This document shows, one piece after another, positions 44,108 through 57,661 of a stretch of DNA of 61,996 bases. This DNA comes from Scytalidium lignicola. Taxonomy: Eukaryota; Ascomycota; Leotiomycetes. Every line of letters starts with the position of its first letter. Positions within the stretch are counted from its first letter, which is position 1. The stretch lies in the NCBI GenBank assembly GCA_002812745.2, contig NCSJ02000256.1, forward strand, positions 1 through 61,996, read 5' to 3'. The notes under the pieces were generated by a model. The model saw nothing but the letters and a program-made list of their open reading frames with translations. It was not told the DNA's origin and made no database searches. The position numbers were made by a program, and so were the translations under genes.

Positions 44108-45655
44108 ATGGCAGACGAAGCTCCGGCTCCAGCAGCAGCTGTTCCACCACCGGGAGTAGACCACGAAAGCGCCGGTCATGAAGACCATCCTCAGCCTTTG
44201 CATCACCATAATAATAACGATTCTCGGAAATCAACATGGACCAAGTCAGTTATTGACATCACTCCCAGCGGTGCCCAGACGCCCATGAGCATGAGTCGAC
44301 TCGATCATATTGATGGATTCGACTCTTATTTTGTGCGTCCCAAACAAGACCCGCTAAAGTTTCAATTGCGTATTGAATTGAGTGCTGACTACGCCAGTAG
44401 ATTGGACCCCGCGACCTCGATGCTCACAGCAAACTTCCTTATTTCCTGCGTGTCCACGGCTCGGTCACTCCACGCTTGATCCTCCCCATCCTCATTGCTG
44501 GCGGCTGGGCAACCTGCATAACTTGTATATCGAAATTCGTCACAGACCTCAGCGTAAATAGCCTTCTCCTGACCGTCCTGGGTTTCGTCATCTCTCTAGC
44601 GCTTTCTTTCCGCTCCTCCACCGCTTACGAACGTTACTCCGATGGCCGCAAAGCCTGGGCTACTCTCACGGTGCAGTGCCGCAATTTGGCTCGTTATATC
44701 TGGGTACACATAGACGAGCGACCTGAACGATCCAAGGAGGACTTACTGGCCAAAATTACCGCCATGAATATGATTCTTGCATTCGCCGTGTCGCTGAAAC
44801 ACAAGCTTCGTTTCGAACCATACGCACACTACCCGGATCTCGCGAGCTTGATCGGACACCTCGATACCTTTGCCAGGAGTGCTCACAAGGAGGAGCATCT
44901 GGTGGAGAAGAAGAAGACGCCGTGGAAGCGGGCTGGTGAATTCTTGGGCTTGAGTATAGCTGCGTCGAATCCACGGAAGGCCATTAAACGCTCCGACCGT
45001 CCTTTAGGCAATCTTCCCTTGGAGCTTCTGACATATCTCAGCGCGTATGTGGAAGAAGTTAGCAACAACGGAACGCTCAAATCAGCCATTATATTCGGTC
45101 AAATTAGTATGGTTCCAGTTCTCATTCCCTTTACTACAATTGGACTAAACATAAAATCTAGTGACATCCCTCGCTGCTCTAACAGACACTCAATCTTCCG
45201 CCGAACGTGTCCTCTCTACCCCGCTGCCAGTCGGATACAACATTCTGATCAGCCAAATTGTCCTGCTTTATGTCTACTTGCTCCCATTTCAGCTATATAA
45301 TAACCTTGGCTGGGTCACCATCCCTGGAACAATCGCCGCAGCATACATTATTCTCGGCCTAGCAGCAATCGGCAACGAACTCGAGAATCCTTTCGGGAAC
45401 GATGTCAACGATTTACCACTGGATCAATATTGTGAAGAACTCGCAAAGGAGATCAACACCCTGACCAGCGTGCCAGCGCCGAGATTTGGCGACGTTCTGA
45501 GGAAAGATAATAAGGTTCTCTGGCCATTGAGCGACCATGGATACGAGAGCTGGACAGACAGAAGCGAGGACGATATCCGAAGTGCATTGAGGGCCAAAGT
45601 TCTGGTTGGAAAGGGGATGGGAATGAGTCTGGATGGAACGACACTGACCGCGTAA
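44108..45655 (+). CDS. Bestrophin-like (UPF0187) chloride-channel family membrane protein, 474 aa
   Basis: Exons 44108-44332, 44401-45106 and 45162-45655 give an intact frame. The N-terminal 80 residues are polar. The core starts KLPYFLRVHGSVTPRLILP, followed by a membrane helix, then LLLTVLGFVISLALSFRSSTAYERYSDGRKAW, the hallmark of this family, and later SAERVLSTPLPVGYNI, ISQIVLLYVYLLPFQLY and NELENPFGNDVNDLPLD. Bestrophins form pentameric anion channels; the fungal and bacterial branch is less studied, some bacterial members conducting cations. The second exon joins through TTT/ATT (IGPRDLDAHSK) and the third through ATG/TSLAAL, which settles both introns. It is likely in the plasma or vacuolar membrane. 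No odd features. Confidence 0.9.
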
Positions 45656-46318
45656 AAGATATCGCACAATCCCCTTCTACACGAATTTTAACATCAATAA
45701 TTTACTTAAGCATATTCATATATCCCTCCTGGGCGAAGGATCAGGTGTTTTTATGAGGATTGAAAAAAATTATTTTGTATCTTGTTCNTTTTTTTTGTTT
45801 TTTTTTTTTCTGCATATACCAAAAAGACGCATTTGCCGCGATTGGGGGAGTGGATAAAGGGAGAGAAAAAAGGGAGCTTTGCTGGATTTTTCGTTTCTTT
45901 TTCGGCATTGTGGCATTGCATTGCGCGGCGTTTTTTAATTAATGTTCAGTTTAATACATGTTTAAATACTAGCGAGTTCTCATAAAAAAGGGGTATGATG
46001 GTCGATTGTCTCCTAAGGAGGAATCATCTAGGATGGTAGCAAGAAGAGAAATGCATAAAACTGCTAGGCAATCCAGTGCTATAGTCATTATGGAGATTAA
46101 ATACAGCATATTCTTCATTCTAGCCATTAAAATCTTTTAATATTAATTAAGGTTGCGATTCTCAAGTTTTAAGAGTGTGCGGAGTGAGAGTTTTGACATT
46201 TGTAGATATGCACAAACTTGCAAGCCTCCCAACACGCCGCTCGTTGGTCGAGCTCATTGTCTCGATCATCCCAAAAAGTACGCCTTCTGGTGGTTCATCA
46301 ATCCTAGTTCTCCTAGCC
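45656..46318. other. Intergenic, convergent gene ends
   Basis: 660 bases between the convergent bestrophin-like and DPM1 genes. It has a T-rich run with an N at 45788. No gene is seen. Confidence 0.5.
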
Positions 46319-47558
<1,240 letters not shown>

Positions 47559-50500
47559 TTAAATGTTATTCTGCTGTGAAAGTCCCTTCAAGACCGCTGG
47601 AGTAACACTAGTAATGACCTCTTGTATCCGCCCATCACCCATCCAGGCAATGATGTCCTTTCCAGGCTTTGCATAGTCGGCCAGAACATTAATCCTGTGA
47701 GCAACAATTACTACAGTATGACCATTGTCAGTGAACTCTTCGGCAATGACTTTGTGTATGGTGGATTCCGTCGTCAAATCAACCGACGAGGAGACTTCGT
47801 CCAGGAGGACGACTGGCTGCAGCCCAACGTTCCGCAAGGATTTCACTTTTACAAGAGCTCGCGCCAAAGCAAACATCTGACTCTGTCCCCCAGATAGGGC
47901 TGGAAACTGTGATACCTCCATGTCGAGGAATGAATGGCTGTCTGAATCCGAGAGACCACTGATTAGAGAGCTCAAATCACCATTAAAATGGCCACTTCTG
48001 AAATGTGACTGTAGCCCCGTTTTTATTAACGCATCAACCAAAACAATGTCTGGCTCAAGGTGTCCTGGATCTAGATTGTTTCGTAGTGTCTCGTTGGATA
48101 AGATCAGAGGATCCTGCGCGACGGCAACAAAGCACCGTTCCCGGATTGAATCTCTAGGCACTTGACTAATATCTACCCCATCCACTTCGATCTTGCCACT
48201 TTCGAGCTCTAGCATTCGAAGCAGAGTTAATAGTAGGGAGCTTTTACCACTGTTTTCAGGACAGCAACGTTAGTACAACACGGGCGACAATTTTGATCAT
48301 GGAGCATATATACCTGCCAGTACGTCCACAAACGATAATTCTCTGCCCGGGATGGATGTCCAGATTGATGTTTCGGAGTGCTACAGCTCCAGGACTGTTA
48401 TAAATCCGTGTAAGTGACTTTCCACATTGCTCACCTGGAACAGATACTCACTAGTACGACGCAGCGACATTTGTGAGTTTAATGCTCCCACTTGAAGGCC
48501 AGTTGCTTGGGGGTTCGAAGTTTTCACTCGACTTATTTTCAGAGGGTGTGTTCTGCTCGAGCATTCTCAATCGAGAGATGGCACCCATCGACACTTCTAG
48601 ATTAGTCCAAGATTGCACCAATCGTAGTAATGTTGTGTTCGTTATTAGCAAGATGTTGAGAGCAACTCCTATCTGGCCGCCACTGGCGGTTCCCCGCCAA
48701 ATTACAGCTATTGAAATCACAATGATTGCGATAGCTGCTGCTAGAAGGTCCAAGACGAGATTCAACCATCTTTGGAGGGCCAATAATAAAAACTCGGGAC
48801 GCTGGGAACTCTCTAGAGACTGGGTGTTTCGCAGCACAGTTTCTTGACGCCAGCCGAACGAGCGAATGGTTTCTAGACCTTCGACCTAGCGGCTTGTTAG
48901 CTGTCAGATCCTGTCTCATCGATAATTAGACGTACAGTTTCCAAGATACTGGAAAAAACGGCTGCACGGGACTCAAGCTCCAGAAACCGTAACTGCCGTG
49001 ACGTCCGTAGATATACCCTTTGCACGATATATACGACGGCTATACAGGCAGGAAAGGATAACACGAGCCACTTTTGAGTGATGAAAAGAACAATTGTTTG
49101 AGCTAGAAGCTTGCAGATCTCTGTGAAAGTCCCTGTAAGTTTACTTATAAAAGACTTTTCGAAGTATTACTTACGGGCACTCAGGTTTGATAATGCTGTT
49201 GGTAGTTGCTTATCAATAAGCTGGATATCTTGACTGAACCTGCAAAGTATTAACTGCCATAATGTGCATTATAGAGAAGTGTATTTTTGCCTGTTTAGTA
49301 TTGAGCCATTATCTGTTCTTGAGAAGTATGACAAGGGAGCACTGTAGATAAGATTTTAATATTAATGTACTGTACATCAAAGGCTAGTCCAGTACATACC
49401 ACGTCACAATGCGCAAGAGGTGTTCATGAAGGCGAATCCCAGACTGAGGTGCCAGGCGAACTTGGGCGGCCCTTGATGCTCGTTAATTACGTGTAATGCT
49501 CTCCCTGACCCCCATGTTGAAGGAATACGAACCACATTGTACCACTTGTCGATGACCATGCGATGAATGCCATAATGACAAAACCAGTAATATAGAAAAC
49601 CATGTCGTTTACTCCCGAATCAGTCCATAGTTTGAGCCAGTATTGGGGTATTGTGTTGAATGCCGAATAAGAAGCAGTAGAGGCAGGGATTAGAAGTAGA
49701 TTAATCCAACCAACGAAGTGAAAGTAGTAGCCTATTCCGCCATCAGCGCAATTTAATATTCAGTGGGGTTTGGATACGTTACCGTAGAGTGTGGTGTCTC
49801 CAGTCTGTCTGGCAAGATCTCCTTCAGCTTCGTTGCTTGCTCTAAGCTGAGCATTGAGCTTGTCGAGGTTCTTTGCTAAAGCTGAGTCGCCGCCTTCTTC
49901 AGTTGGATTTCTAGGACCAAATTTCTCTATGGCCTCAGTTTTTGATTTTATTGTGTTCCATCCACCCTGTGCTTTGATTCCAAGATCTCCCAGTATGACG
50001 ATATTATCCGCAGCTGGGTAGTACTGCGCTAAAATGAGGTTAGAGAAGTCGCAGCGCTAGGCCTGGAATTTGACTCACTTGAATTGGAAACAAGAATGAC
50101 AGTGGTCTTCAGTTTCTTGAATATTCCTTGACTACTGCAAAGATTCTCGAAAACTTCTCGTTCAGTTTCGCCGTCTAGTGCACTAAAAGTATCGTCCAGC
50201 AGGACGATGTCGCATCTCGCGAAGACCGCCCGTGCAAGCGCCTGTGATGTAAGCTTCACCTGTGGAAGTTGTATCCTTGCTCACTTACCACTCTCTGTTT
50301 TTGTCCCCCAGACAAATTAGCCCCTCTACTGCCAATCTGGGTCTCATCAGCTTCTGGTAAACTCTCGAGATCGTAGTCGAGACAGCAAGCGGAGAGGACT
50401 TCGCGATACCAATGGACGTCTTCGTGTCGAGTGTTCGAAATAATGGCTTCTTTGATGGTACCACCAGGTAGCCACGGCCTCTGAGCGCAGTATGCAATGC

Positions 50501-52711
50501 GTTTGGATGCCAGCATAATGGATCCCTGAAAAGGGGCTATTTCTCCTAGCACAGCCCGGAGGAGCATTGATTTACCACACCCAACGGGACCAGAGATGAT
50601 GGTCAGTGAACCAGCGGAGATCTTGAGGTTGATGTTTTCTAAAATCGGTTGTTTATCCACGATTGTCAGCTGTTGTATGAGGATAGCTGGACGGGGTTCT
50701 GAAGACGGATTCAAACTAGAATTTCTCAACGTAGTCTGAGATAATAATTGCCGTTGGTCTTTCACAGAAGGCCTTAAAAGATAGTTCTGGATCCTTTCAA
50801 ATCCTGAAAAGGCTGCAATGGCCCTTGGAATGAATGTCATCACCATGTTCGCAGGATGCGTAACCATACTCAAAACTGCCATTGTTGTAAAAGCAGTTTC
50901 GGCGTCCAACCTTTGGCCCTTCACAGCAACAACTGCAGCAAAGCAAACGAGAGTGATCGCGGGAGAGAATATCCCTAGCGCATTTGCTGCTCACGAGTTA
51001 GTTAAAGGGCAAACTAAATAAAAGCCAGGATTGATCATAGCTAACCACTACTATTATAATATACCATCATCAATCTGACCTTCGAAGCTACTTCTAACTC
51101 TTCTACTCGAAGTTTCTGAGTCCGGCAGGCCAGATAACGTTGAAGTCCGAGCATCTTGACGACTTTCATGGAGGCTATCATGGAACTAGTAGTCCCTATG
51201 CGAGTCTGGGTCGCGATGTTCCAATTCTTCTGGTAAGACTGTAAATTCTTCGCAACATAACGGCTTACCCGAGAACATACTGTAACACATGAGCTTGAAA
51301 AAAAAAACGATGAATAAAAGGAAAATGCTCACGAAAGATTAGAAACAGCGGCAGAACTGAAAACCAGCCTACTTCACTTGCCAAAAGAGCTACTCCTATC
51401 GCGACCTCAAGTGCTTGTGCCCAGGTTTCGTGAAACATCTCGGCGATCCCCTCGAGACCATCCACGTCAGAGCTCATGAGGGCTACAGCTTCTCCGTTAT
51501 CATAGAGTACAGAAGGCGTCTCCATTACTTTGTGGTGGATGAGCCCAGTGAGAGCACTGTTTGTCAGAAGCTTCAGTCTGTTTAACCGGTGTTGATAGAT
51601 CCCAGTGGATATCTCGAATCAGTTAGTGGACGAGCGTCTTATCATGGTATGGCATCCATACTCACAGCCAGACCTCCGTAAACGGCAACGGCAGCAACGA
51701 TGATCCAATACCCAACTGGTCGCTCATCACTGGCTCGGGAAGTTGTGACGTACCGGATGGACTTTCTCATCAGAATCGGCTGAGAATATCGTGAGGCAGT
51801 AAGGAATAGTCGGGGTAAAATTGCGGCAAGGAAAGGTTGTTTAATAGATTGGTATAGGGTGTAAGGTAAAGTCCATTTCGTTTCCGGCTTGGCTAGTGAA
51901 GGGATGAGCAAAGTAGCAATGACAACGGGGATAGACTAACACCGTTGGCCCCAGGCGCTCAAAATCCTTTTGCGTGAGATTTTCGGTGCCAGACGATCGC
52001 TGAGCGGAGGTAAATCATGTCCCACGAGGATACCCTTATAACCTTGATGAAGGATGGGATTTACCCAGAAAAAGAACACCTTACTCAGAACGCCACTCCG
52101 CTCCTCCGGCGAGAGAGACCGAGAGAGAGTGCTGATTGCGAAGCGTCTACTCCAATTTTCAAGTAAAAGGATAGCCAAGAAGGCAACAAGTCGCATAATG
52201 ACAGGGGTTGCAATCTTGATATCAGTGGATATCCCAAGTGGGATGGTAAGAAGAAGAACATCGCATAGGGTCGAAGCAACAAGATAATATGTCGCTAGAT
52301 CTGAAGGGATAACAGACTTCCGTTGTTCGAAGAATAGAAGAACACTCAAACCAGCAGCTGCAACGATAGAGGCGAGTAGTGACGTGACAAACTCAATATT
52401 GAGCTGTGTAGAACGATTGTAGAGGACGGCTAGGTATACTGGTATCACGATGAATAGAAGTACAATGATCTGGTGTTTTGATCAATACCTAAATCTCAGC
52501 AGATTAAGTGAAGAGTACTGACGACTTGTGGTAAGGCCTGCCAGCTGGCGGCGAAGCGGACACGGGCCGCCCGGAGTTTCTGAATCCTAAAAGGCAGGTA
52601 TGTTAGGAAGATGAGTGCACAACTGGTAGACAATAGCTCTAGGATATCTGTGGCCTGCCAAGGTGTATCGCTCTGGTGAGCTGTAATGGCATAGCCCATA
52701 AATTGGTCCAT
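47559..52711 (-). CDS. ABC-C (MRP-like) transporter, many exons
   Basis: The layout TMD0-TMD1-NBD1-TMD2-NBD2 is visible in many short exons. TMD0 starts at 52711 (MDQFMGYAITAHQSD). A linker SLSPEERSGVLSKVFFFWVNPIL (52.1 kb) leads to TMD1. NBD1 has Walker A GPVGCGKS (about 50.58 kb), LSGGQKQR, then after an intron ALARAVFARCDIVLLDD; its catalytic Glu is Asp and the H-loop reads SNSS instead of a His motif. TMD2 (about 50.0-48.5 kb) includes APLSYFSRTDNGSILNR and FSQDIQLIDKQLPTALSNL. NBD2 has Walker A GRTGSGKSS split by an intron near 48.25 kb, LSGGQSQMFALARAL, VVLLDEVSSSVD and IVAHRI, all consensus. Asymmetric NBDs are normal for this family. It would export drugs or conjugates, or load a vacuole. 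I did not resolve every exon in TMD2. Confidence 0.85.
49240..49290 (-). other. Probable GC-AG intron in the ABC transporter
   Basis: The frame NGSILNR/FSQDIQL is kept only if the intron begins GCAAAA at 49290 and ends TTGCAG at 49240. All other introns modelled in the window begin GT. GC donors are a known minority class. Confidence 0.65.
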
Positions 52712-53142
52712 GTGGAAGAGAGAGGAAACCCCAATACAATGCAGAACGACTTGTTCTTTAGTTATAACTAGTCGAAGTTTAAATGACAAAGCAACTCGAT
52801 GGTGGGATAAGGTACACTAATCTAGCGGTTGGAGATGTTTTCCGTGCCTGAATGCGTCTTTTCGATGAGACCGCCTTTGGCTAGCCGAACAGAACTGGCG
52901 AAAGCAGTCCTGCGTATGGTGCAATGCACGAACTAAACCCCTCAGTCCGGTCTAATTTGGCAGACCCGGATCCATTCGGGGGAAATTGTCGCGGCCCTTC
53001 CCGCCCGGGGTGCCATGGCCCGAGTGGTGGCGGTCCGTCGGGATCGCTTGCTACTGTAATACAGTAATAAATTATGCTTTTTATGCTAGTTGCAACTTCC
53101 ACACCCGATCTACTTTCGAATCGACAAAAGATATTCACTTTG
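52712..53142. other. Spacer between ABC transporter and membrane-protein gene
   Basis: About 430 bases including a G+C-rich stretch (52950-53040). It would hold the ABC promoter. A 90-codon minus frame at 52881-53153 looks fortuitous. Confidence 0.5.
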
Positions 53143-54889
53143 TTAAAGTCCATACTTAACTATGATATAACTAAAACCAAAAAAGGTCAACAAAATATGA
53201 CACTTGAACACGTAGCCCTTAAATAAGATATTTCGCAGCTCAGCACTCTCCACTAACTTAATCTGCCATAAAATAAAAGATGTATTTGGCTCTTGTTCCT
53301 GATCATCAGTGGCATTAATTGCCTGTCCTCCACTTCTCTGTTCCAGTATTGTTGGCTGGTGGGAGTGAAGGCTGGATTCAATTCTGATATCGGAGATATC
53401 CATGCCTATTCGTTGTTCCGTATCGATTCGCCGCCTCAAAGCATACCCCTCTGGTAAACAATCATCTGACCCTGTCACTTTGCTAAAGGTCGAGGATGGT
53501 AACAGCTTCATTTGAAACTCTGGAGACTTGCACGAGGAAGTAGTATTTCTACTCGTTTCAAACGCGTTATCGAAACCGTTAGTATCTTCTACACCGGGAT
53601 CATCTGTTATATTTCAGCATACTTGTATTAACCTTTAGAGTAATAACCCACCAAAGAATATCTCTAGCATTGCGAAGGTTGGTAGGAGCAGCATCAATAA
53701 CGGTAATTGTTGACCGAAACTCCATTCATTCTCGCTTCCATTCATACCGTTTTCTTGGGCGACGTCTCGGAGACTTGCAATTATCTTGACAGATTCCAAC
53801 AAATTATAGGAAGCCCAGCACAGATTGAAAGCAAAAGATCCCCAAACTTGGGCAACGCCATATAACAGTACAAATGATGACAGCAATGCCCCACAGAGAA
53901 AACTCCAAATACCTTGCACTATCTTTGCTCGAAGTGTGCTCAAGAACTGAAGTCGGCGAGCATCGAATGACAGATCTGAACTAGTTGGAAATATGCTCGT
54001 TTCTCGGAGAAGCTTATGATGTCGATAAAGCTGAGAGGCCGATTTCTTGCAAGCTTTTTGGAGAAGATCGCAAAGTTGTGCTAGCCAGAAGGTGGTGCTC
54101 AATAGTGTTAGCATCCAACCCGCTTTTGTGAAAGAAGGAATTAGGACGGTCACTGCAAGAACCCATTCTCTCAATAAAAACCAATACAAGATCGCAAGAG
54201 AGGTGGCTGCAGGAGGACCAAAGTTTTGCCCGAGGTTTTTGTATCCACAAAGTGCTGGTTGGCCGTACACTTCAAGCCAATCATTGCTCCCAGTTACAAT
54301 CCAAATGACAAGAATCAAAGCCCCAAATATTATCATCGCAATGGCTCTCCAGGTCCGAAAGAAGATATTCTGTTTGACATATTGTTCCACAAAACTGAAT
54401 GTCATGGAATGTGCGATTGATGCTGCTAATGACAGGTTAATGGCAATATTGAAATGATATTGGGTGACTTTGCAGAGCCTTGCGAGGCTCACAATACTGA
54501 TAGACACTCCAGTAATTAGCTGCTGATCGCTCAGAATCAAAATGGCTTTCTGGAGAGCCTGAGTCGTTTTTGGTCGGGCCCTTGGGTGGATCCATCGTTG
54601 GAAGGAGTTGACAATCAGCACGTCAAGCTTGGAGAACCCAAAGTTATCGAACTCTTCAGGAGAGGAAGAGAAGTATGTTACAGTGAGAATGATCACTGTT
54701 GCCAACGCCGCGATATAGAATGCTGCAATGACCTGAAGAAGCGTGAGCAACGTTGAGCGATTCTAGCAGCGTGTCTAATATTGATGATATGATACTTACC
54801 CCAATGCCATCAATATCAGGGTCGGCATCAAAAGAAACCGTGTAATTATCGGGGATGGTACAGTTTACGTGTGCTGAACAGGCGAACAT
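53143..54889 (-). CDS. Fungal multi-pass membrane protein of unknown function, 543 aa, intact paralogue
   Basis: Exons 54800-54889, 53652-54732 and 53143-53603 give 544 codons including the stop. A short Cys-containing N-terminus (MFACSAHVNC) leads to PDIDGIG at the first intron, exactly as in the gene at 4731-6875. The rest matches in layout: SDQQLITGVSISI, a helix group with KVTQYHFNIAINLSLAASIAHSM, an extracellular loop with GSNDWLEVYG, and EWSFGQQLPLLMLLLPTFAMLEIFFG. The C-terminal 150 residues are polar and end in a hydrophobic stretch. The family is fungal, with about seven helices. It lies directly upstream of the ABC-C transporter on the same strand (430-bp spacer), a pairing that may mean a shared role. 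Role unknown. Confidence 0.82.
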
Positions 54890-55926
54890 TCTTGTGCAAG
54901 AAGTGGACTGCAAATTTACCACCAGCAGGAAGGCTGAAGCGTGAAATCTTTTGTATACGTGATGTTATTACAATGCAGATTTAATGACTAGAAGAAGGAA
55001 ACATATGGATAGAGGAATGCCTTGCGGCTGAGACATAGTCCAGAATGAATTTGTGACCTTGCGATGCATCATATGCTGATCCGAGCGAATAGGGACAGAG
55101 CAGTAAAATTCTTTTTATGTCTGTAAAAGCTTGCTACAGACAGTGCTTGTTGGCTTTGCTTGCCAAGTTTTGTCAATTCTGTTTATATTTTGATTGATAC
55201 TGAACGAAATACCATAGAAACTTGAGGTCTGAACCTCTGTTTTCTGAAGGGTTTCGCTTTGCGTTATTTGGATCAATTCTGCCTTCGAATGGCCTTGATT
55301 ATTCTTTGCCTTGATCACAGCCACGTCTTTCAACTAATTATATTGAGCAGGGGAACTATTCTGACTCCCCTGTTAATCTTTACAAGGATTTTAGATCCCC
55401 AAAACAACGACGGTTAGCTAACGGGCGTGGTTGGCGTATGGGCTGGAATATAGAAAAAAAAAAATCATTATTTTGCAAGATGAATTTTTCGGTGATAATT
55501 TTGATTATGGATATTTTATTTAGAGCAATTACTACATAAAGCTACGACTAAGATTGCTAAATTCAGCAGCCCTTTGCTCCTAAATATTGCGTTTAGGGGT
55601 AAAGATTAATGGTTTCCGAGCTAGTAGAAATTTAGTCAACCGTAGTACGAATTGCTTTTCCCGTTTGAATTGAGGTTTATCTTTCTTTGAAGTATATTAA
55701 ATGCCATTTGATCAATAATATAAAGACATTGAGATGACTCTCGTAGAAAATCATAATAAATCAAATTTACAATAAAAATTTCTTGAAGTGAATGTAAAAA
55801 TAACCCTTTAATGTAATCTTCATTTCCGTTACACGTTAATATTAAATTAAGCTTGTTTGAGTAGACATATTGTAGGTAAGCTTGCCCATGTACTCATGTT
55901 GTTGATAGATATCAAGCATCTTGACT
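54890..55926. other. Mostly non-coding, one weak open frame
   Basis: 1 kb between the membrane-protein promoter and the SDR. A 72-codon minus frame at 55115-55333 (starts MKDVAVIKAKNNQG) has coding-like composition but matches no family I know. The rest is A+T-rich. Confidence 0.35.
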
Positions 55927-56983
55927 TCAAATTTCTTGACCCATAGCGCTTATTTCTTTGACAGCATCCAACTCCCCCAGGAGGCCCTCAAACTTAGACT
56001 TTGTTAATTTCCAAGCCACTGCACCCAAGGGAAGCCGAAGCGGGACGCGCTCGCCACGACTGGCAATGGTGAAAATGGTCTCCGCTACAGCAGCAGGTTC
56101 CATACCGACACCGGCCTTGATACCTTTATTCACATAGGTCTCGAGTTTTCGAGCCGGCATGTCATCTGCCGCGTAAGCCGGATGCGGCTTGGTATGGGCT
56201 TTGCTATGGCCCTCGAAGTTGGTCTTGACTCCACTAGGCTCTACTATACAGAAGTTGACTGTTGAGGGGAGCAAGAGAATTAGCCATCACCGCTTCCTTA
56301 ACGAATTTGAAGATGAATATGATGAGTATAAAGTGAGAGATGAAAACTTACTATTCCAGTCTGGGTGCATCTCCCTTGCTACGGATTCAGAAAAACCTTC
56401 AACGGCAAATTTGCTAGCATGGTAGAAGGCATGGCCGGGAAACGCGCAGAGCCCAGCGAGCGACGAGATATTGAAAATCAGCCCGCCTCGATGGTCTTTG
56501 ACCTGACGCATAACCTCAATGGCACGCACCGTGACTCGCACGGTGCCGAAGAACAGCGTCTCCATCTCCTGATGCATCTCCTCCTCTGTTGCGGATTCAG
56601 TGTCGCCTGAGAGCGAGTAGCCAGCGTTATTGACCACGACATCGAGATGGTAGTCCTCACCGAAGTGCTTCGCAGCGGCGGCGAAGGCGGCATCGACTGA
56701 ATCAACCGAGGTCACGTCCATGGCAAGCTTGAGGATGTTGGTGTTGCATCAGGGAGGTAAAAGAGACTTGAAGGATTGCGAGCCGTGGCAATCAGACGCT
56801 GGTTTGGCTTGCTGGCGACCAAGGTAGCAATCTCGCGACCGATTCCCGACGAGCAGCCAGTAACTTTTTAGAATAAAAGACTTAGTTATTTGCTTGATAT
56901 CAGCTTGAAAACGTGAAAAGAAGCTCACTCAACCAGGTTGCATCGGGTGGTAGTTTGTATGGTTTAAGGTTAACTGGATTCAT
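55927..56983 (-). CDS. Short-chain dehydrogenase/reductase, one frame break
   Basis: Exons 56929-56983, 56352-56863 and 55927-56258. The cofactor motif is ITGCSSGIG, then LIATARNP, MDVTSVDSVD and VVNNAGYSLSG. The catalytic Ser is in FNISSLAG and the Tyr-Lys pair in FYHASKFAVEG; VEPSGVKTNFEG follows. A single missing A near 56744-56745 (AA for AAA) breaks the frame between YLPDA and NILKLAMDVTS, giving TPTSSSLPWT and a stop. Restoring one A would join the parts into a normal SDR of about 300 residues. Homopolymer miscall or recent mutation cannot be told apart. It is in the same broad SDR group as 34235-35207. The start at 56983 is supported by the intron phase. Confidence 0.8.
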
Positions 56984-57661
56984 CTTGACACAGAGTTATG
57001 CGTTCAAATGGCTCTTAGGCACCGGGAAGCGTATTACTTCGGTTCTAGCTGAGATCAAGTCAAGACAGTCAAATGCATGTCAAATGGTAATGGCTTATTT
57101 ACCGTGGACAAGCCGGGAGTCTTATATTATTTTGCTCTTTGCTTCGTTTTAGACCTAGTACGGAGCATTTCACGACTTTAAGAGGGTACTTGATGCTTCC
57201 ATTCACGGTGGTGGCCTCACAACCGAGCCCACTTCGTTCGCTCCCATGGACTGACTGAGATGTGTGAATAAGCTTTGGGGCGGCGTGAGTCACGCGGCGT
57301 ACGGAGTATGTAGAATGGTGCTGTGGATCGCGGCACGACGATATTGGCGTCAATGCTAACTAACGAAGTGAGGTGATATTATCGGCTAGCTTTTAAAATT
57401 ACTCTGTAGAGTTAACTAGGAAGGAGTAATCGCAAGGGAGATGAGAAGGGCATTATAAGCTTTAAGGAAATCGTTAATTGTAGTATCGTGATCATCTTCT
57501 TATTACGGATATAGATATTAGCCTATATAAACTTTATAAATTTGATAGTTTAAATAATATTGGGGAGAGAATAAGAATATTAATAATAAAGTTAAATTGA
57601 GCTTATTATAAAAGAGCAATATTTTTTTCGTTACAAACACTAATAGTCGGTTGCGCTTGTA
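56984..57661. other. Intergenic, target region of the pogo element
   Basis: 680 bases without a recognisable gene. The second half is A+T-rich. The transposon inserted at TA 57660-57661. Confidence 0.5.

Noticed and set aside
55115..55333. 72-codon minus frame
   Set aside because: Coding-like composition only; no family, no splice context and no neighbour support.
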